Positions 27,443-35,173 of a DNA stretch of 64,000 nt are shown here, piece after piece. The position numbers were made by a program, and so were the translations under genes. Below the pieces are notes generated by a model. It made no database searches, was not told the origin of the DNA, and saw nothing but the letters and a program-made list of their open reading frames with translations. The DNA is taken from NCBI RefSeq assembly GCF_014490745.1, contig NZ_LZEU01000001.1, positions 2,631,501 through 2,695,500 on the forward strand, in the 5' to 3' direction. The DNA comes from Pseudomonas alcaligenes (GTDB lineage: Bacteria; Pseudomonadota; Gammaproteobacteria; Pseudomonadales; Pseudomonadaceae). Within the stretch, counting starts at the first letter, position 1, and the number at the start of each line of letters is the position of its first letter.

Positions 27443-27952
27443 CTAGAGCAGCCCCTGCTCCGCAAATGATGTAGTCGCCTCACCGCCCACGATGATGTGG
27501 TCCAGCGTGCGCACCTCCACCAGCGCCAGGGCTTCCTTGAGGCGCTGGGTCAGCACCTTGTCCGCCTGGCTTGGCTCCGGATTTCCGCTCGGATGGTTGT
27601 GCGAAAAGATCACCGCTGCTGCGTTGACTCGCAATGCCTCTTTCACCACTTCGCGCGGATACACCGAAGCCTGGTCGATGGTGCCGCGGAACAACTCCAC
27701 GTACTCAAGCAGCCGATGCTGGCTATCGAGGAACAGCGCCGCGAACACTTCGTGCTCGAAACCGACCAGCTTGGTGCGCAGGAAGTCCTTGACCAACTCC
27801 GGCGCGGTGAACAACGCCCCGCGCTGGTATTTCTGGTCGATCGCCTGGCGCGCCACGCTCAGGATCTGATCCACAGACGCCGGCAGGTAGCGCCCCTGCG
27901 CGTCACGCACCAGCAGCATGGCATCGAACGAGGAAAAGGAAAGTTGCGACAT
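27443..27952 (-). CDS. radC: RadC-like JAB-domain protein
   Basis: A 169-residue JAB/MPN metalloprotease-fold protein. The zinc motif is VIFSHNHPSGNPEPSQAD, with the upstream glutamate in GFEHEVFAALFLD. Chromosomal RadC has an extra N-terminal HhH domain; this is the short mobile-element form, common next to DUF932 in ICEs. Despite its name no DNA repair role is proven. Its leader shares blocks with the DUF932 leader. Confidence 0.88.
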   Translation of the reverse strand: MSQLSFSSFDAMLLVRDAQGRYLPASVDQILSVARQAIDQKYQRGALFTAPELVKDFLRTKLVGFEHEVFAALFLDSQHRLLEYVELFRGTIDQASVYPREVVKEALRVNAAAVIFSHNHPSGNPEPSQADKVLTQRLKEALALVEVRTLDHIIVGGEATTSFAEQGLL

Positions 27953-28259
27953 GATCGTGCTCCGGTTGCTCGGGCGGAATTGCCCGGAACCGGCGCCAGC
28001 ACGGCGCAGCGCAGCTGTCAGGGGTCAACGACGGCCGCCAGGACGCCAGAGTGCACGCACGCGCAGCCCTTGACGGCGAGAACGCCGTGATACGGTGAAG
28101 GGAACAGCAAGACCGCCCCCACTCCACCCATGCCACGGATCGGCAAGCGGAGCGCGCAGGCCTGGAAAGGCCGGAGGCGTAGTGATGGAAACTCTTTGGG
28201 ACGAAACATCGCGGATGTGCAGCACAACAGCTCGGCCGTCTGATTCATGGCCAGGGTCG
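27953..28259 (-). promoter_or_regulatory. Leader upstream of radC with repeated blocks
   Basis: The stretch 28151-28215 has AGCGCGCAGGCCTGGA, GGCCGGAGGC, GTGATGGAAACTC and GGGACGAAACATCGCGG (plus-strand letters), aligned in the same order with the DUF932 leader at 27241-27330. It is a candidate for the radC RNA motif, a cis-regulatory structure reported in leaders of mobile-element genes. Confidence 0.45.
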
Positions 28260-28266
28260 CCTTGTT

Positions 28267-28349
28267 TGCGCAATTGCGTTGATCTGACCAGATAATTGCA
28301 TTGCCGTTGACCAATCGAATGCATCGTACTTGACCGGCAGAAACCGCCC
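28267..28349 (+). repeat. Left terminal inverted repeat of the cassette
   Basis: Starts TGCGCAATTGCGTTGATC and ends with ACCGGCAGAAACCGCCC. Inner units AATTGCGTTGATCTGACCA and AATTGCATTGCCGTTGACCA repeat each other. Its partner is at 31451-31553 in reverse complement. Confidence 0.7.
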
Positions 28350-28588
28350 AATAGCAGTCATCTGCTGCAGATCACCGAAAAGCAGTCGTAAAGGAATAGT
28401 CCAGCCTTCCTCATCACTGATAATTGTCTATACAGTCAGCCCGTAAACGCATGTGGTGTGACCTGTTCCCCGATTTCAGTACCACGCTGAACTTAGTAGA
28501 GTCTGTTTCCGAGCAGGAGACGATAGTGAAGAAGCATACTTCGTTGAGCTAATACCCACTTGTGGACGCCAGGGGGTATGCGTCTTAC

Positions 28589-30148
28589 TTACTGAGGGCG
28601 CATCAGAAGAGGGTTATTGCTGCGGGGCATTTGACAATCCAAGCTCCGTGAAACGTCAATAAACACACAGCAGGGGATATGTTGCCACGAGTAACCCGTC
28701 GATTTTACTCTTGGCGCGGTCGATGCCGCGCGGTGGTGTAGCGCACCCGGAAAGACCGGCAATACCGATGGCATGCTTGTGCTAGATACCCTGTTATCTG
28801 CAATTACCTTGTCATTCTTAGATCTATCAACGAAAGCAAAAGTGCTGATCGCAATAGCCGCTATCAGGAGTACCGCTCCCCCACCGATCACAGACCACTT
28901 GTAAATCCGCTCAGATTTACCCACGGGCTCGGTGACCATTGTTTTGTAGTCATCAGATGATAGAAATCGATACAGCTTCAATTGCCACTGCGTACGCAGA
29001 GATCGCTGCACCAAAATAAAGTGCCATCCGGAAAGCGCGATGAGCACCACGTACCCGAATGCGATGACCATGACGACCAGGATGATCCATGGGTTTAATG
29101 CCACACTCACGCGAGCGACGATCATCCCAAGCCCAACAGCAAGCGCAGAAGCAACTGCAGCTACCGTTTGCCGAGTGGCATCGGTCGCCTTACCAGTCTC
29201 CTCGGTGACAGCCTTGCGTAAGTCTCCCAACGACTTAAGGGTGTCTTTGGTTACCTCGGAAATGGACATTTGGTAAGCGATCTTAGCGCATTCAAATGCA
29301 GCTGCGATGTTGTCCCGAAAGTAGCTCACCACCTCTCCGTCTGAGCGTCCCGATCTGGCAATCTCAGTGGAAAGCAGTACATGCTTAATTTCCGCCTCCC
29401 TGGAGTTCTCATATACCCAAGAAGTCGGCTCATGCAGCAGATCGAAGTCACCCAGTCCAATGCTGTTGCGGCGCACAGGGTTATCCCCTAAGGCCTCTAG
29501 GGTGAGCTTAGGAGGCCCTTTGAAAATGAGTTTGAAATCTATGCTCTCGACTTCATTGGCAATGCACCTGCCCAATGCCTCATAGGCAAATTGCGCCCAC
29601 AGAATGTGAAAAGGCTCCGACTCATTGAGCTTATGATTTTCAACGAGCAGCCAGTGCTGAACATTGTCAGGCACGACTCGAACGTTCGAGGCTTCCTTGA
29701 CCAACAGCCGAGGTGCTTTCGTGGATGATGTGGCTATGATGATCAGATCATCGTCCCAGCCGCTCAGCGTGCGGGCTTTGCAATTAATGGGATGCGAAAG
29801 CCCCATCACCCGCCAACATGAAGCTGGGTGCCCTTGCCTTAGATGGTCGATCAGCCCGCACTCCGTGAGCAGATATAACGTATCGGCGTTTTTGCGTTCG
29901 CCGATGGGTTTGTCGAAAACAATTAGGTAGCCTTCGTCTCCCTCTTCGATCTCATCCGCATCGTATGCGTTAAATGCATGATCAAGTAGCTGATACCGAC
30001 ACCCAATCGCCTCAAGGGCCTTGATGACCTGCTCCGCGGTGCTCGATTTCAGCTCTGATACCGAGACAGTTGCATCACTCTCGCTGATTAGCGCTTGCCC
30101 AGTTTTCGCCAGGTCATTTAAGAGGTTGGCCAGGGGGAGTGGCGACAA
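28589..30148 (-). CDS. Unknown three-helix membrane protein (second gene of cassette operon)
   Basis: A 519-residue protein I do not recognise. Residues 1-320 look cytoplasmic and globular, with no known catalytic motif. An amphipathic helical stretch (SISEVTKDTLKSLGDLRKAV) leads into likely membrane helices at about 333-352, 355-378 (WIILVVMVIAFGYVVLIAL) and 416-438 (VIGGGAVLLIAAIAISTFAF), then a polar tail of about 80 residues. The preferred start is TTG at 30148, since AAGGAG lies 7 bases before it; this overlaps the upstream gene by 35 bases, suggesting translational coupling. A cytoplasmic sensor joined to a membrane effector is one reading; nothing proves it. Confidence 0.65.
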   Translation of the reverse strand: MSPLPLANLLNDLAKTGQALISESDATVSVSELKSSTAEQVIKALEAIGCRYQLLDHAFNAYDADEIEEGDEGYLIVFDKPIGERKNADTLYLLTECGLIDHLRQGHPASCWRVMGLSHPINCKARTLSGWDDDLIIIATSSTKAPRLLVKEASNVRVVPDNVQHWLLVENHKLNESEPFHILWAQFAYEALGRCIANEVESIDFKLIFKGPPKLTLEALGDNPVRRNSIGLGDFDLLHEPTSWVYENSREAEIKHVLLSTEIARSGRSDGEVVSYFRDNIAAAFECAKIAYQMSISEVTKDTLKSLGDLRKAVTEETGKATDATRQTVAAVASALAVGLGMIVARVSVALNPWIILVVMVIAFGYVVLIALSGWHFILVQRSLRTQWQLKLYRFLSSDDYKTMVTEPVGKSERIYKWSVIGGGAVLLIAAIAISTFAFVDRSKNDKVIADNRVSSTSMPSVLPVFPGALHHRAASTAPRVKSTGYSWQHIPCCVFIDVSRSLDCQMPRSNNPLLMRPQ

Positions 30149-31169
30149 GACTGTTCTCCTTGATTTGTTTGGTATCAATCACAATCTGTTTTCCCCCTCC
30201 AGGCTGATCCACTACACGAACATTCGGATTGTTGTCGATGTCTAGAAAGGTAATGGTGACGCCTTCTACTGTGACAAGCTTTCTCAACGAGGGCTGTCGG
30301 AGAACGGTGCGGTCAGGCTTAAATTCCAACTCGTGAAGCTTGCTGTCCTTGACACGCCGACGAGTTTCTCGCTCCAGATGCTTGCGGATCTTGTCATCCT
30401 GAGGATCGCCAGCGGCAAAAAGCACGGCTTCAACAATGGCATCCTCATTGACCTTCATCCTTCGACCAAGCGTTGCCTGAGCAGCCTTGAAAGCTTTAGG
30501 AACGTCTTCGCCAGGCAAGTCCGCCTTGCAGGCCTTCAACGCTCGCCGAAGGATTTCTCGCGCCTTCCTGCTCAGTTCCTCATTGGAAATAGCCCTATCC
30601 ACACCCAGGAACTTTGCAAAATAGTCGGCGAGATCAGGCGCTAGTTTCTTCCGATCTTTGGCAGACACTTCAGGCTCTGCCACGCCACCGACAACTCGAA
30701 CAAGAGCAGTCTTCTGGACAGCCTTGTTGTCATCGATGAGCGCCGTTACGATGCGCCGGAGGGCAGCTTCAGGCTTATCCCCATCCTGCTCTAGGGCCAT
30801 CCGGTAGTCGTATTTGATGAGACTGTAGATCTTCGTCTGAGAGTCACTCACCGATAGCTCGAACATACACAGGACGCCATCCGCACTACCACCTACGTGC
30901 TGCCCATTGAAGTTACGTGCCAGGCTTTGTGCTCCTCGCTCAAAAGTCTCCACCCCTGTAGCTATCGCTTCGATTTCCTTCCGAGTGGTAGAGGTTGTCT
31001 TGAAAGAAAAAATCGGGTCGGCCGCAGTCTCCAAAATTTTGGTAAGAAAAAACTCCGAGTGCTCCGGCTTCCGCTCAGGCATGGCATCGAATGCCTTCCC
31101 GCCGACTACGTGCAAAATCCATCGTTTGATTTTGACGGAGTCCTGCTCCTGATCCGTGAAAAAGCCCAT
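30114..31169 (-). CDS. NdpA-like (37-kDa nucleoid-associated-type) protein, first gene of cassette operon
   Basis: A 351-residue soluble protein. The N-terminus (VKIKRWILHVVGGKAFDAMP), the GGSADGVLCMFELSV strand, YSLIKYDYRMALE and LADYFAKFLGVD resemble the nucleoid-associated NdpA/YejK family (PF04245); the match is by eye and distant. Family members bind DNA. GGAGGG precedes the ATG at 31169. The gene shares an operon and a 35-base overlap with the membrane protein gene; both lie inside the inverted repeats. Together they look like a self-contained accessory system, possibly against phage. Confidence 0.5.
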   Translation of the reverse strand: MGFFTDQEQDSVKIKRWILHVVGGKAFDAMPERKPEHSEFFLTKILETAADPIFSFKTTSTTRKEIEAIATGVETFERGAQSLARNFNGQHVGGSADGVLCMFELSVSDSQTKIYSLIKYDYRMALEQDGDKPEAALRRIVTALIDDNKAVQKTALVRVVGGVAEPEVSAKDRKKLAPDLADYFAKFLGVDRAISNEELSRKAREILRRALKACKADLPGEDVPKAFKAAQATLGRRMKVNEDAIVEAVLFAAGDPQDDKIRKHLERETRRRVKDSKLHELEFKPDRTVLRQPSLRKLVTVEGVTITFLDIDNNPNVRVVDQPGGGKQIVIDTKQIKENSLVATPPGQPLK

Positions 31170-31450
31170 CGACCCTCCATATCTTCTGTTCAGCGTCAAG
31201 CGCAGACATTTCAGCCGGCAGCAACGGCGCGAGTATTAACGAGTGTTCAGACCGGAAATCTGTAGGTTTCTGGACTCCAGTGTAAGGACGACCCCTTACG
31301 CCAGATGGGCATAGAGGTTATGGAGATCACATTGGGGTGGCAAGTAGCCATTGCTCGAAATCCTGAGATGAGCCGCCCCGTGTTTCTAGACGCATCCAAC
31401 TGCCCTTTGGACTACCCCCGCGCCCGTAGACACACCCGGTCTATGCTTCT
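31170..31450. promoter_or_regulatory. Promoter region of the cassette operon
   Basis: A non-coding stretch between the NdpA-like start and the right inverted repeat. A 78-codon plus-strand frame from 31305 runs into the repeat and has no recognisable domain. The operon promoter should be here. Confidence 0.4.
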
Positions 31451-31553
31451 GGCCGGTTTCTGCCGGTCAAATTTGGAGGGGGCTGCTCAAGTAGGATGCG
31501 AACTGGTGGTCAACTGCAATGCAATTGGGTGGTCATGCTAATGCAATTTCGCA
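31451..31553 (-). repeat. Right terminal inverted repeat of the cassette
   Basis: Read inward on the minus strand it starts TGCGAAATTGCATTAGCATG and continues CAATTGCATTGCAGTTGACC, then has an extra TTGAGCAGCCCCCTCCAAAT before TTTGACCGGCAGAAACCGGC. On the plus strand a tandem pair GGTGGTCA...AATGCAATT is seen at 31505-31549. Confidence 0.7.
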
Positions 31554-31723
31554 CCTTGATCGCCGGAAGGGCCTAGACCTGCCCCAAACACGCGCCAGCG
31601 CTGCCCCTAGGCATGCCTGAGCGCTTCTTAGACTTCTTTTATGGGGAGTGACGGAGCACTGTTTTGCACCACGAATTTATCTAGGGCCTGGCGTGCTAGA
31701 TAAACCACGTTCGAGCCGCAAAT

Positions 31724-31757
31724 AAAAAAGCCGACCTTGCAGATGCAAGGACGGCTT
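31724..31757 (-). terminator. Terminator after the tRNA-Leu gene
   Basis: On the minus strand AAGCCGTCCTTGCA folds with TGCAAGGTCGGCTT (one mismatch), followed by TTTTTATTT. It lies a few bases past the encoded CCA end of tRNA-Leu. Confidence 0.8.
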
Positions 31758-31763
31758 CCAAAT

Positions 31764-32079
31764 TGGTGCCCGAGGCCGGACTCGAACCGGCACGCCTTTC
31801 GGCGGGGGATTTTCGTCCCACTTCGGCTTTCGCCGCCGCCCTGCAAATCGCAGAACGTTCGTGGGCTGGAGCACGCCTTCACCATAGCCTTGCGGCCGTA
31901 GGTGCCCGCCGTCTGCTCTCTACACCTTCCCAAGCAAGGCTTGGGCTTGGCTCGGCGTTGGCTCGGACACCGAAGCATCCAGGGCTTTCGCCGAATTTGA
32001 CGGGCTTCACTTCGGACGTTTCCCTCCGAAGGCTCAAATTGTTTAAGTCCCCTGTGTCTACCGATTTCACCACTCGGGC
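31764..32079 (-). tRNA. tRNA-Leu(UAA) interrupted by a group I intron
   Basis: Exon 1 (32079-32045) is GCCCGAGTGGTGAAATCGG continuing to GGGGACTT; exon 2 (31813-31764) starts AAAATCCCCC and ends CTCGGGCACCA. Acceptor arms GCCCGAG/CTCGGGC pair perfectly, and after removal of 231 bases the anticodon arm GGGGA-CUUAAAA-UCCCC is perfect, giving anticodon UAA. Long variable arm and T-arm (CCGGTTCGAGTCCGG) are present, and CCA is encoded. The joined tRNA is 85 bases. Splicing must work if this is the only intact UAA-reading gene. Confidence 0.9.
31814..32044 (-). ncRNA. Group I intron (IC3-like ribozyme) in the tRNA-Leu anticodon loop
   Basis: The 231-base insert ends in G and follows a U, as group I introns do. 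P1 can form from GGACUUAAA and UUUGAGCC with the conserved U-G pair at the splice site. P2 is CUUCGGA/UCCGAAG. GTCAAATTCGGCGAAA, CAACGCCGAGCCAAGC, GAAGGTGTAGAGA and TATGGTGAAGGC match the Azoarcus/Agrobacterium tRNA introns almost word for word. P7 is GAGCA/UGCUC where those have GACUA/UAGUC, a compensated change. The site, after U34 of the UAA anticodon, is that of cyanobacterial tRNA-Leu introns. No homing endonuclease is encoded. Confidence 0.9.
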
Positions 32080-32240
32080 GGAGTGCGCAACACACAAAAA
32101 CACATACAGCTACTTACTGGCGCCTAGCTGGCCCCTAGCCCGCCAAGACTAACTACGAAGTTACGTCCTGGCTACTCGCAACTTATTGCCACCGTTGACT
32201 TTTCAGCCCAACTGGACAAGCCAAAAATGCTTGACAAGTC

Positions 32241-32282
32241 AGATTTTAAGTCTCCTGCGTCTACCGATTTCGCCATTCGGGC
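32241..32282 (-). pseudogene. Orphan 5' half of a second tRNA-Leu(UAA)
   Basis: The minus strand reads GCCCGAATGGCGAAATCGG, TAGACGCAGGAGACTTAAAA and TCT, i.e. acceptor strand, D-arm and anticodon loop of a tRNA-Leu(UAA). After three bases of the 3' anticodon stem it runs into unrelated sequence; no T-arm or acceptor partner follows before the intact gene. It is broken at almost the same spot where the neighbour carries its intron. It lies where an ordinary tRNA-Leu would be expected beside tRNA-Cys. Confidence 0.8.
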
Positions 32283-32363
32283 GGTAGCGCTGTAACGCGA
32301 GGGCTGGACTATATACAGCCCCGAGTGCTCCGGCAAGGCACAGCAAATTCACTCGCCAGAAAG

Positions 32364-32399
32364 AAAAAGCCCCGTAGATCAGGGATCTACGGGGCTTTT
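32364..32399. terminator. Strong bidirectional terminator between tRNA-Cys and the tRNA-Leu remnant
   Basis: AAAAAGCCCCGTAGATC and GATCTACGGGGCTTTT form a 13-base perfect stem with A/T tails on both sides. It ends the Gly-Cys tRNA transcript and isolates the broken tRNA-Leu from it. Confidence 0.85.
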
Positions 32400-32405
32400 C
32401 TTGAA

Positions 32406-32479
32406 TGGAGGCTGAGGTCGGAATCGAACCGGCGTTCACGGATTTGCAATCCGGTGCATAACCACTCTGCAACTCAGCC
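32406..32479 (-). tRNA. tRNA-Cys(GCA)
   Basis: The minus strand starts GGCTGAGTTGCAGAGTGG, has anticodon loop GGATTGCAAATCC with anticodon GCA, T-arm GCCGGTTCGATTCCG, and ends CTCAGCCTCCA. Acceptor GGCTGAG/CTCAGCC is perfect, discriminator U as usual for Cys, CCA encoded. Confidence 0.95.
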
Positions 32480-32518
32480 TTTAAAACAAACGAGCCGCCT
32501 TGGCGACTCGTGTAAAAC

Positions 32519-32594
<76 letters not shown>

Positions 32595-32660
32595 GTCTTG
32601 GTGACGGGCGCCATTCTATAGCTTCACGTCGCCAGGTCAACCCTTTGATTCAAAAAAACT

Positions 32661-33221
32661 TTATTTCTTTTCCACGCTGCTGCTGAGATGCGGCCAGGCC
32701 GCCAGCAGGTACTGGATCATCGACCACAGAGTCAGCCCTGCCGCGACGATCAGCAGCACATAGCCCAGGCCTACCCAGATAGTCAGTTGCGGCGGATTGG
32801 CCAGCAGGATCACCAACGCCACCATCTGCGCGGTGGTCTTCCACTTGCCCAGATTGGACACCGCCACCTGGGCCCGCGCGCCCAGCTCGGCCATCCACTC
32901 GCGCAGCGCCGAAACGACGATCTCGCGGCCGATGATGATGGCGGCCGGCAGGGTCAGCCACAGGTTGGCGTGCTCTTCCACCAGCAGCACCAGAGCCACG
33001 GCCACCATCAGCTTGTCCGCCACCGGGTCGAGGAAGGCGCCGAACGGTGTGCTCTGCTCCCAGCGACGCGCCAGGTAACCGTCGAACCAGTCCGTCACCG
33101 CCGCCAGGGCAAACACTGCACTGGCCGCCAGGTAGCTCCAGGAGAAAGGCAGATAGAAGAACAGGATGAAGACGGGAATCAGGGCAACGCGCAGAACGGT
33201 GAGCAGATTTGGGATGTTCAT
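32661..33221 (-). CDS. pgsA: CDP-diacylglycerol-glycerol-3-phosphate 3-phosphatidyltransferase
   Basis: A 186-residue inner-membrane enzyme that makes phosphatidylglycerophosphate, committing CDP-diacylglycerol to acidic phospholipids. The CDP-alcohol phosphotransferase signature DGYLARR...[10 protein letters not shown] is at about residues 46-70, and four or so membrane helices are visible. It follows uvrC by about 33 bases and precedes the tRNA cluster, as in other Pseudomonas. Confidence 0.95.
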   Translation of the reverse strand: MNIPNLLTVLRVALIPVFILFFYLPFSWSYLAASAVFALAAVTDWFDGYLARRWEQSTPFGAFLDPVADKLMVAVALVLLVEEHANLWLTLPAAIIIGREIVVSALREWMAELGARAQVAVSNLGKWKTTAQMVALVILLANPPQLTIWVGLGYVLLIVAAGLTLWSMIQYLLAAWPHLSSSVEKK

Positions 33222-33254
33222 CGGGACTACTGGCCAACAAGGTGAGCCGGCATT

Positions 33255-35093
33255 CTACTCGCTGTGCAGGGCCGCATAAATCGACTCGGCGAGCTTTTTG
33301 CTGATCCCTGGTGCCTTGGCGATTTCATCGATGCTGGCACGACTGAGCTCCTGCAGCCCGCCAAAATGTTTGAGCAGCTCACGCCGGCGCTTGGGCCCGA
33401 TGCCCGCCACATCCTCCAGGCTGGAGGTGCGCCGCGCCTTGCCACGCCGGGCACGATGGCCGGTGATGGCGAAACGGTGGGCCTCATCGCGAATCTGCTG
33501 GATCAGGTGCAGCGCCGGCGAATCGCCCGGCAGGGTGAACTCGTGGTCGGCGTCGTTGAGGTAGAGCGTCTCCAACCCCGGCTTGCGCGTCACCCCCTTG
33601 GCCACGCCCAGCAGGATCAGCTCCGGCACGGCCAGTTCCTGCAGCACTTCGCGGGCCATCGCCAGCTGGCCCTTGCCGCCGTCCACCAGGAGGATGTCCG
33701 GCAGCTTGCCCTCGCCGTCCTTGAGCTTGCTGAAGCGCCGGGTCAGCGCCTGGTGCATGGCCGCGTAATCGTCGCCGGCCGTCACGCCTTCGATGTTGTA
33801 ACGGCGGTAGTCGGACTTCAGCGGGCCTTCGGGGCCGAACACCACGCAGGAAGCCACCGTCGCTTCGCCGCTGGAATGGCTGATGTCGTAGCACTCCAGG
33901 CGCTGCGGCGGCTCGTCGAGATCGAGGGCCTCGGCCAGCGCCTCGAAGCGTGCCGCCACATGCTGACGGTTGGCCAGGCGCGCACCCAGGGCCTGCTCGG
34001 CATTGGTCACCGCCAGCTGCTGCCAGCGTGCTCGGGTGCCGCGCACCCGATGACTGATGGTCAGCTCGCGCCCGCGCAGCTCGGCCAACGCCGTCGCCAG
34101 GGTCGGCAGATCCTCGTGCAACACGTTGACGATCAACTCGCCCGGCAGATCGCGCTCATGGCTGCTCAGGTAGTACTGGGCCAGGAAGGCCGCCAGCACC
34201 GCGCCCCCCTCTTCCTCGATGGCCACTTGCGGGAAGAAGTTCTTGCTGCCCAGCACCCGCCCGCCACGCACGCTGATCAGGTGCACGCAGGCGCCACCGG
34301 GGTTGACGATGGCCGCCACCACGTCCACATCGCCCGTACCACCCTCCATGCTCTGCTGATCCTGCACCCGGCGCAGCTGGCTGATCTGGTCGCGCAGCTC
34401 GGCCGCCCGCTCGAACTCCAGTGCCATGGCCGAACGCTCCATGGCGGCGGAAAGCTCATCGGTCAGCGCGCTGCTGCGCCCCTCGAGGAACATCACCGAG
34501 TGGCGCACGTCCTCGGCATACTCTTCCGGCGTGACCAGCCCCACGCACGGCCCCTTGCAGCGCTTGATCTGGTACTGCAGGCAGGGCCGGGTGCGGTTCT
34601 TGAAATAGCTGTCCTCGCACTGGCGCACCAGGAAGGTCTTCTGCAGCAGGTTAAGGCTCTCACGGATCGCCCCGGCACTCGGGTAGGGGCCGAAATAGCG
34701 CCCCTTCGCCGATTTCGCTCCGCGATGGATGCCCAGGCGCGGGTAGTCGCCATCGGACAGCAGTACGTAGGGGTAGGACTTATCGTCGCGCAGCAGGATG
34801 TTGTAGGGCGGCCGCCACTGCTTGATCAGCGTCTGTTCGAGCAGCAGCGCTTCGGTCTCGTTGGCGACGATGGTGGTTTCGATTTGCGCGATGCGCGCCA
34901 CCAGGGCGGCGGTCTTGGGCGCCAGGCCGGTCTTGCGGAAATAGCTGGCCAGGCGCTTCTTCAGGTTCGACGCCTTGCCGACGTAGAGCAGCTTGGCGTC
35001 GCCATCGAACATCCGGTAGACACCGGGACGGCCGCTGCAGGTAGCAAGGAAGGCACTCGGGTCGAACGGCGCGGCAGGGCTGGAAACGGTCAT
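33255..35093 (-). CDS. uvrC: Excinuclease ABC subunit C
   Basis: A 612-residue nuclease of nucleotide excision repair, making both incisions after UvrAB finds damage. GIY-YIG domain at about 15-100 ([18 protein letters not shown]), UVR motif near 205-240 ([19 protein letters not shown]), RNase-H-like nuclease domain about 380-540 ([33 protein letters not shown]) and two C-terminal HhH motifs ([19 protein letters not shown]). Full length. Confidence 0.97.
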   Translation of the reverse strand: MTVSSPAAPFDPSAFLATCSGRPGVYRMFDGDAKLLYVGKASNLKKRLASYFRKTGLAPKTAALVARIAQIETTIVANETEALLLEQTLIKQWRPPYNILLRDDKSYPYVLLSDGDYPRLGIHRGAKSAKGRYFGPYPSAGAIRESLNLLQKTFLVRQCEDSYFKNRTRPCLQYQIKRCKGPCVGLVTPEEYAEDVRHSVMFLEGRSSALTDELSAAMERSAMALEFERAAELRDQISQLRRVQDQQSMEGGTGDVDVVAAIVNPGGACVHLISVRGGRVLGSKNFFPQVAIEEEGGAVLAAFLAQYYLSSHERDLPGELIVNVLHEDLPTLATALAELRGRELTISHRVRGTRARWQQLAVTNAEQALGARLANRQHVAARFEALAEALDLDEPPQRLECYDISHSSGEATVASCVVFGPEGPLKSDYRRYNIEGVTAGDDYAAMHQALTRRFSKLKDGEGKLPDILLVDGGKGQLAMAREVLQELAVPELILLGVAKGVTRKPGLETLYLNDADHEFTLPGDSPALHLIQQIRDEAHRFAITGHRARRGKARRTSSLEDVAGIGPKRRRELLKHFGGLQELSRASIDEIAKAPGISKKLAESIYAALHSE

Positions 35094-35173
35094 CGGCGGC
35101 GACAGGGAATATGACTGGGGAGCTGCAGTTTACGTCCGCGACGCCCCCTGCCGCAGCCCTTTGCGCGGAGCAA

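Larger units (their letters stand above)
28260..31560. mobile_element. Transposase-less cassette with terminal inverted repeats and candidate target duplication
   Basis: The left end (from 28267) and the right end (inward from 31553) are imperfect inverted repeats: about 46 of the first 63 bases match, both ends open TGCG-x-AATTGC, and both share TTGACCGGCAGAAACCG further in (the right end has a 20-base insertion before it). Each end contains two copies of an AATTGC...TGACCA unit, as multi-site IS21-family ends do. CCTTGTT (28260-28266) and CCTTGAT (31554-31560) could be a target duplication with one change. Inside there is only a two-gene operon and no istA/istB. Confidence 0.7.

Noticed and set aside
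26944..27483. 179-codon minus-strand frame in the DUF932 leader
   Set aside because: Low-complexity, Arg/Ala/Ser-rich product with no family; better explained as structured leader.
31764..32079. tRNA-Leu as the attachment site of the Tn4371-type element
   Set aside because: That family uses a short non-tRNA target, no integrase lies beside the tRNA, and no repeat of the tRNA 3' end was found at the left. A tRNA-targeting element may have been involved, but not shown.
31628..32095. 155-codon frame across the tRNA-Leu locus
   Set aside because: It runs through tRNA exons and the ribozyme core; no intron-encoded endonuclease motif.
33264..35114. 616-codon open frame antisense to uvrC
   Set aside because: UvrC is full length with all motifs; the antisense frame has no domain or ribosome site.
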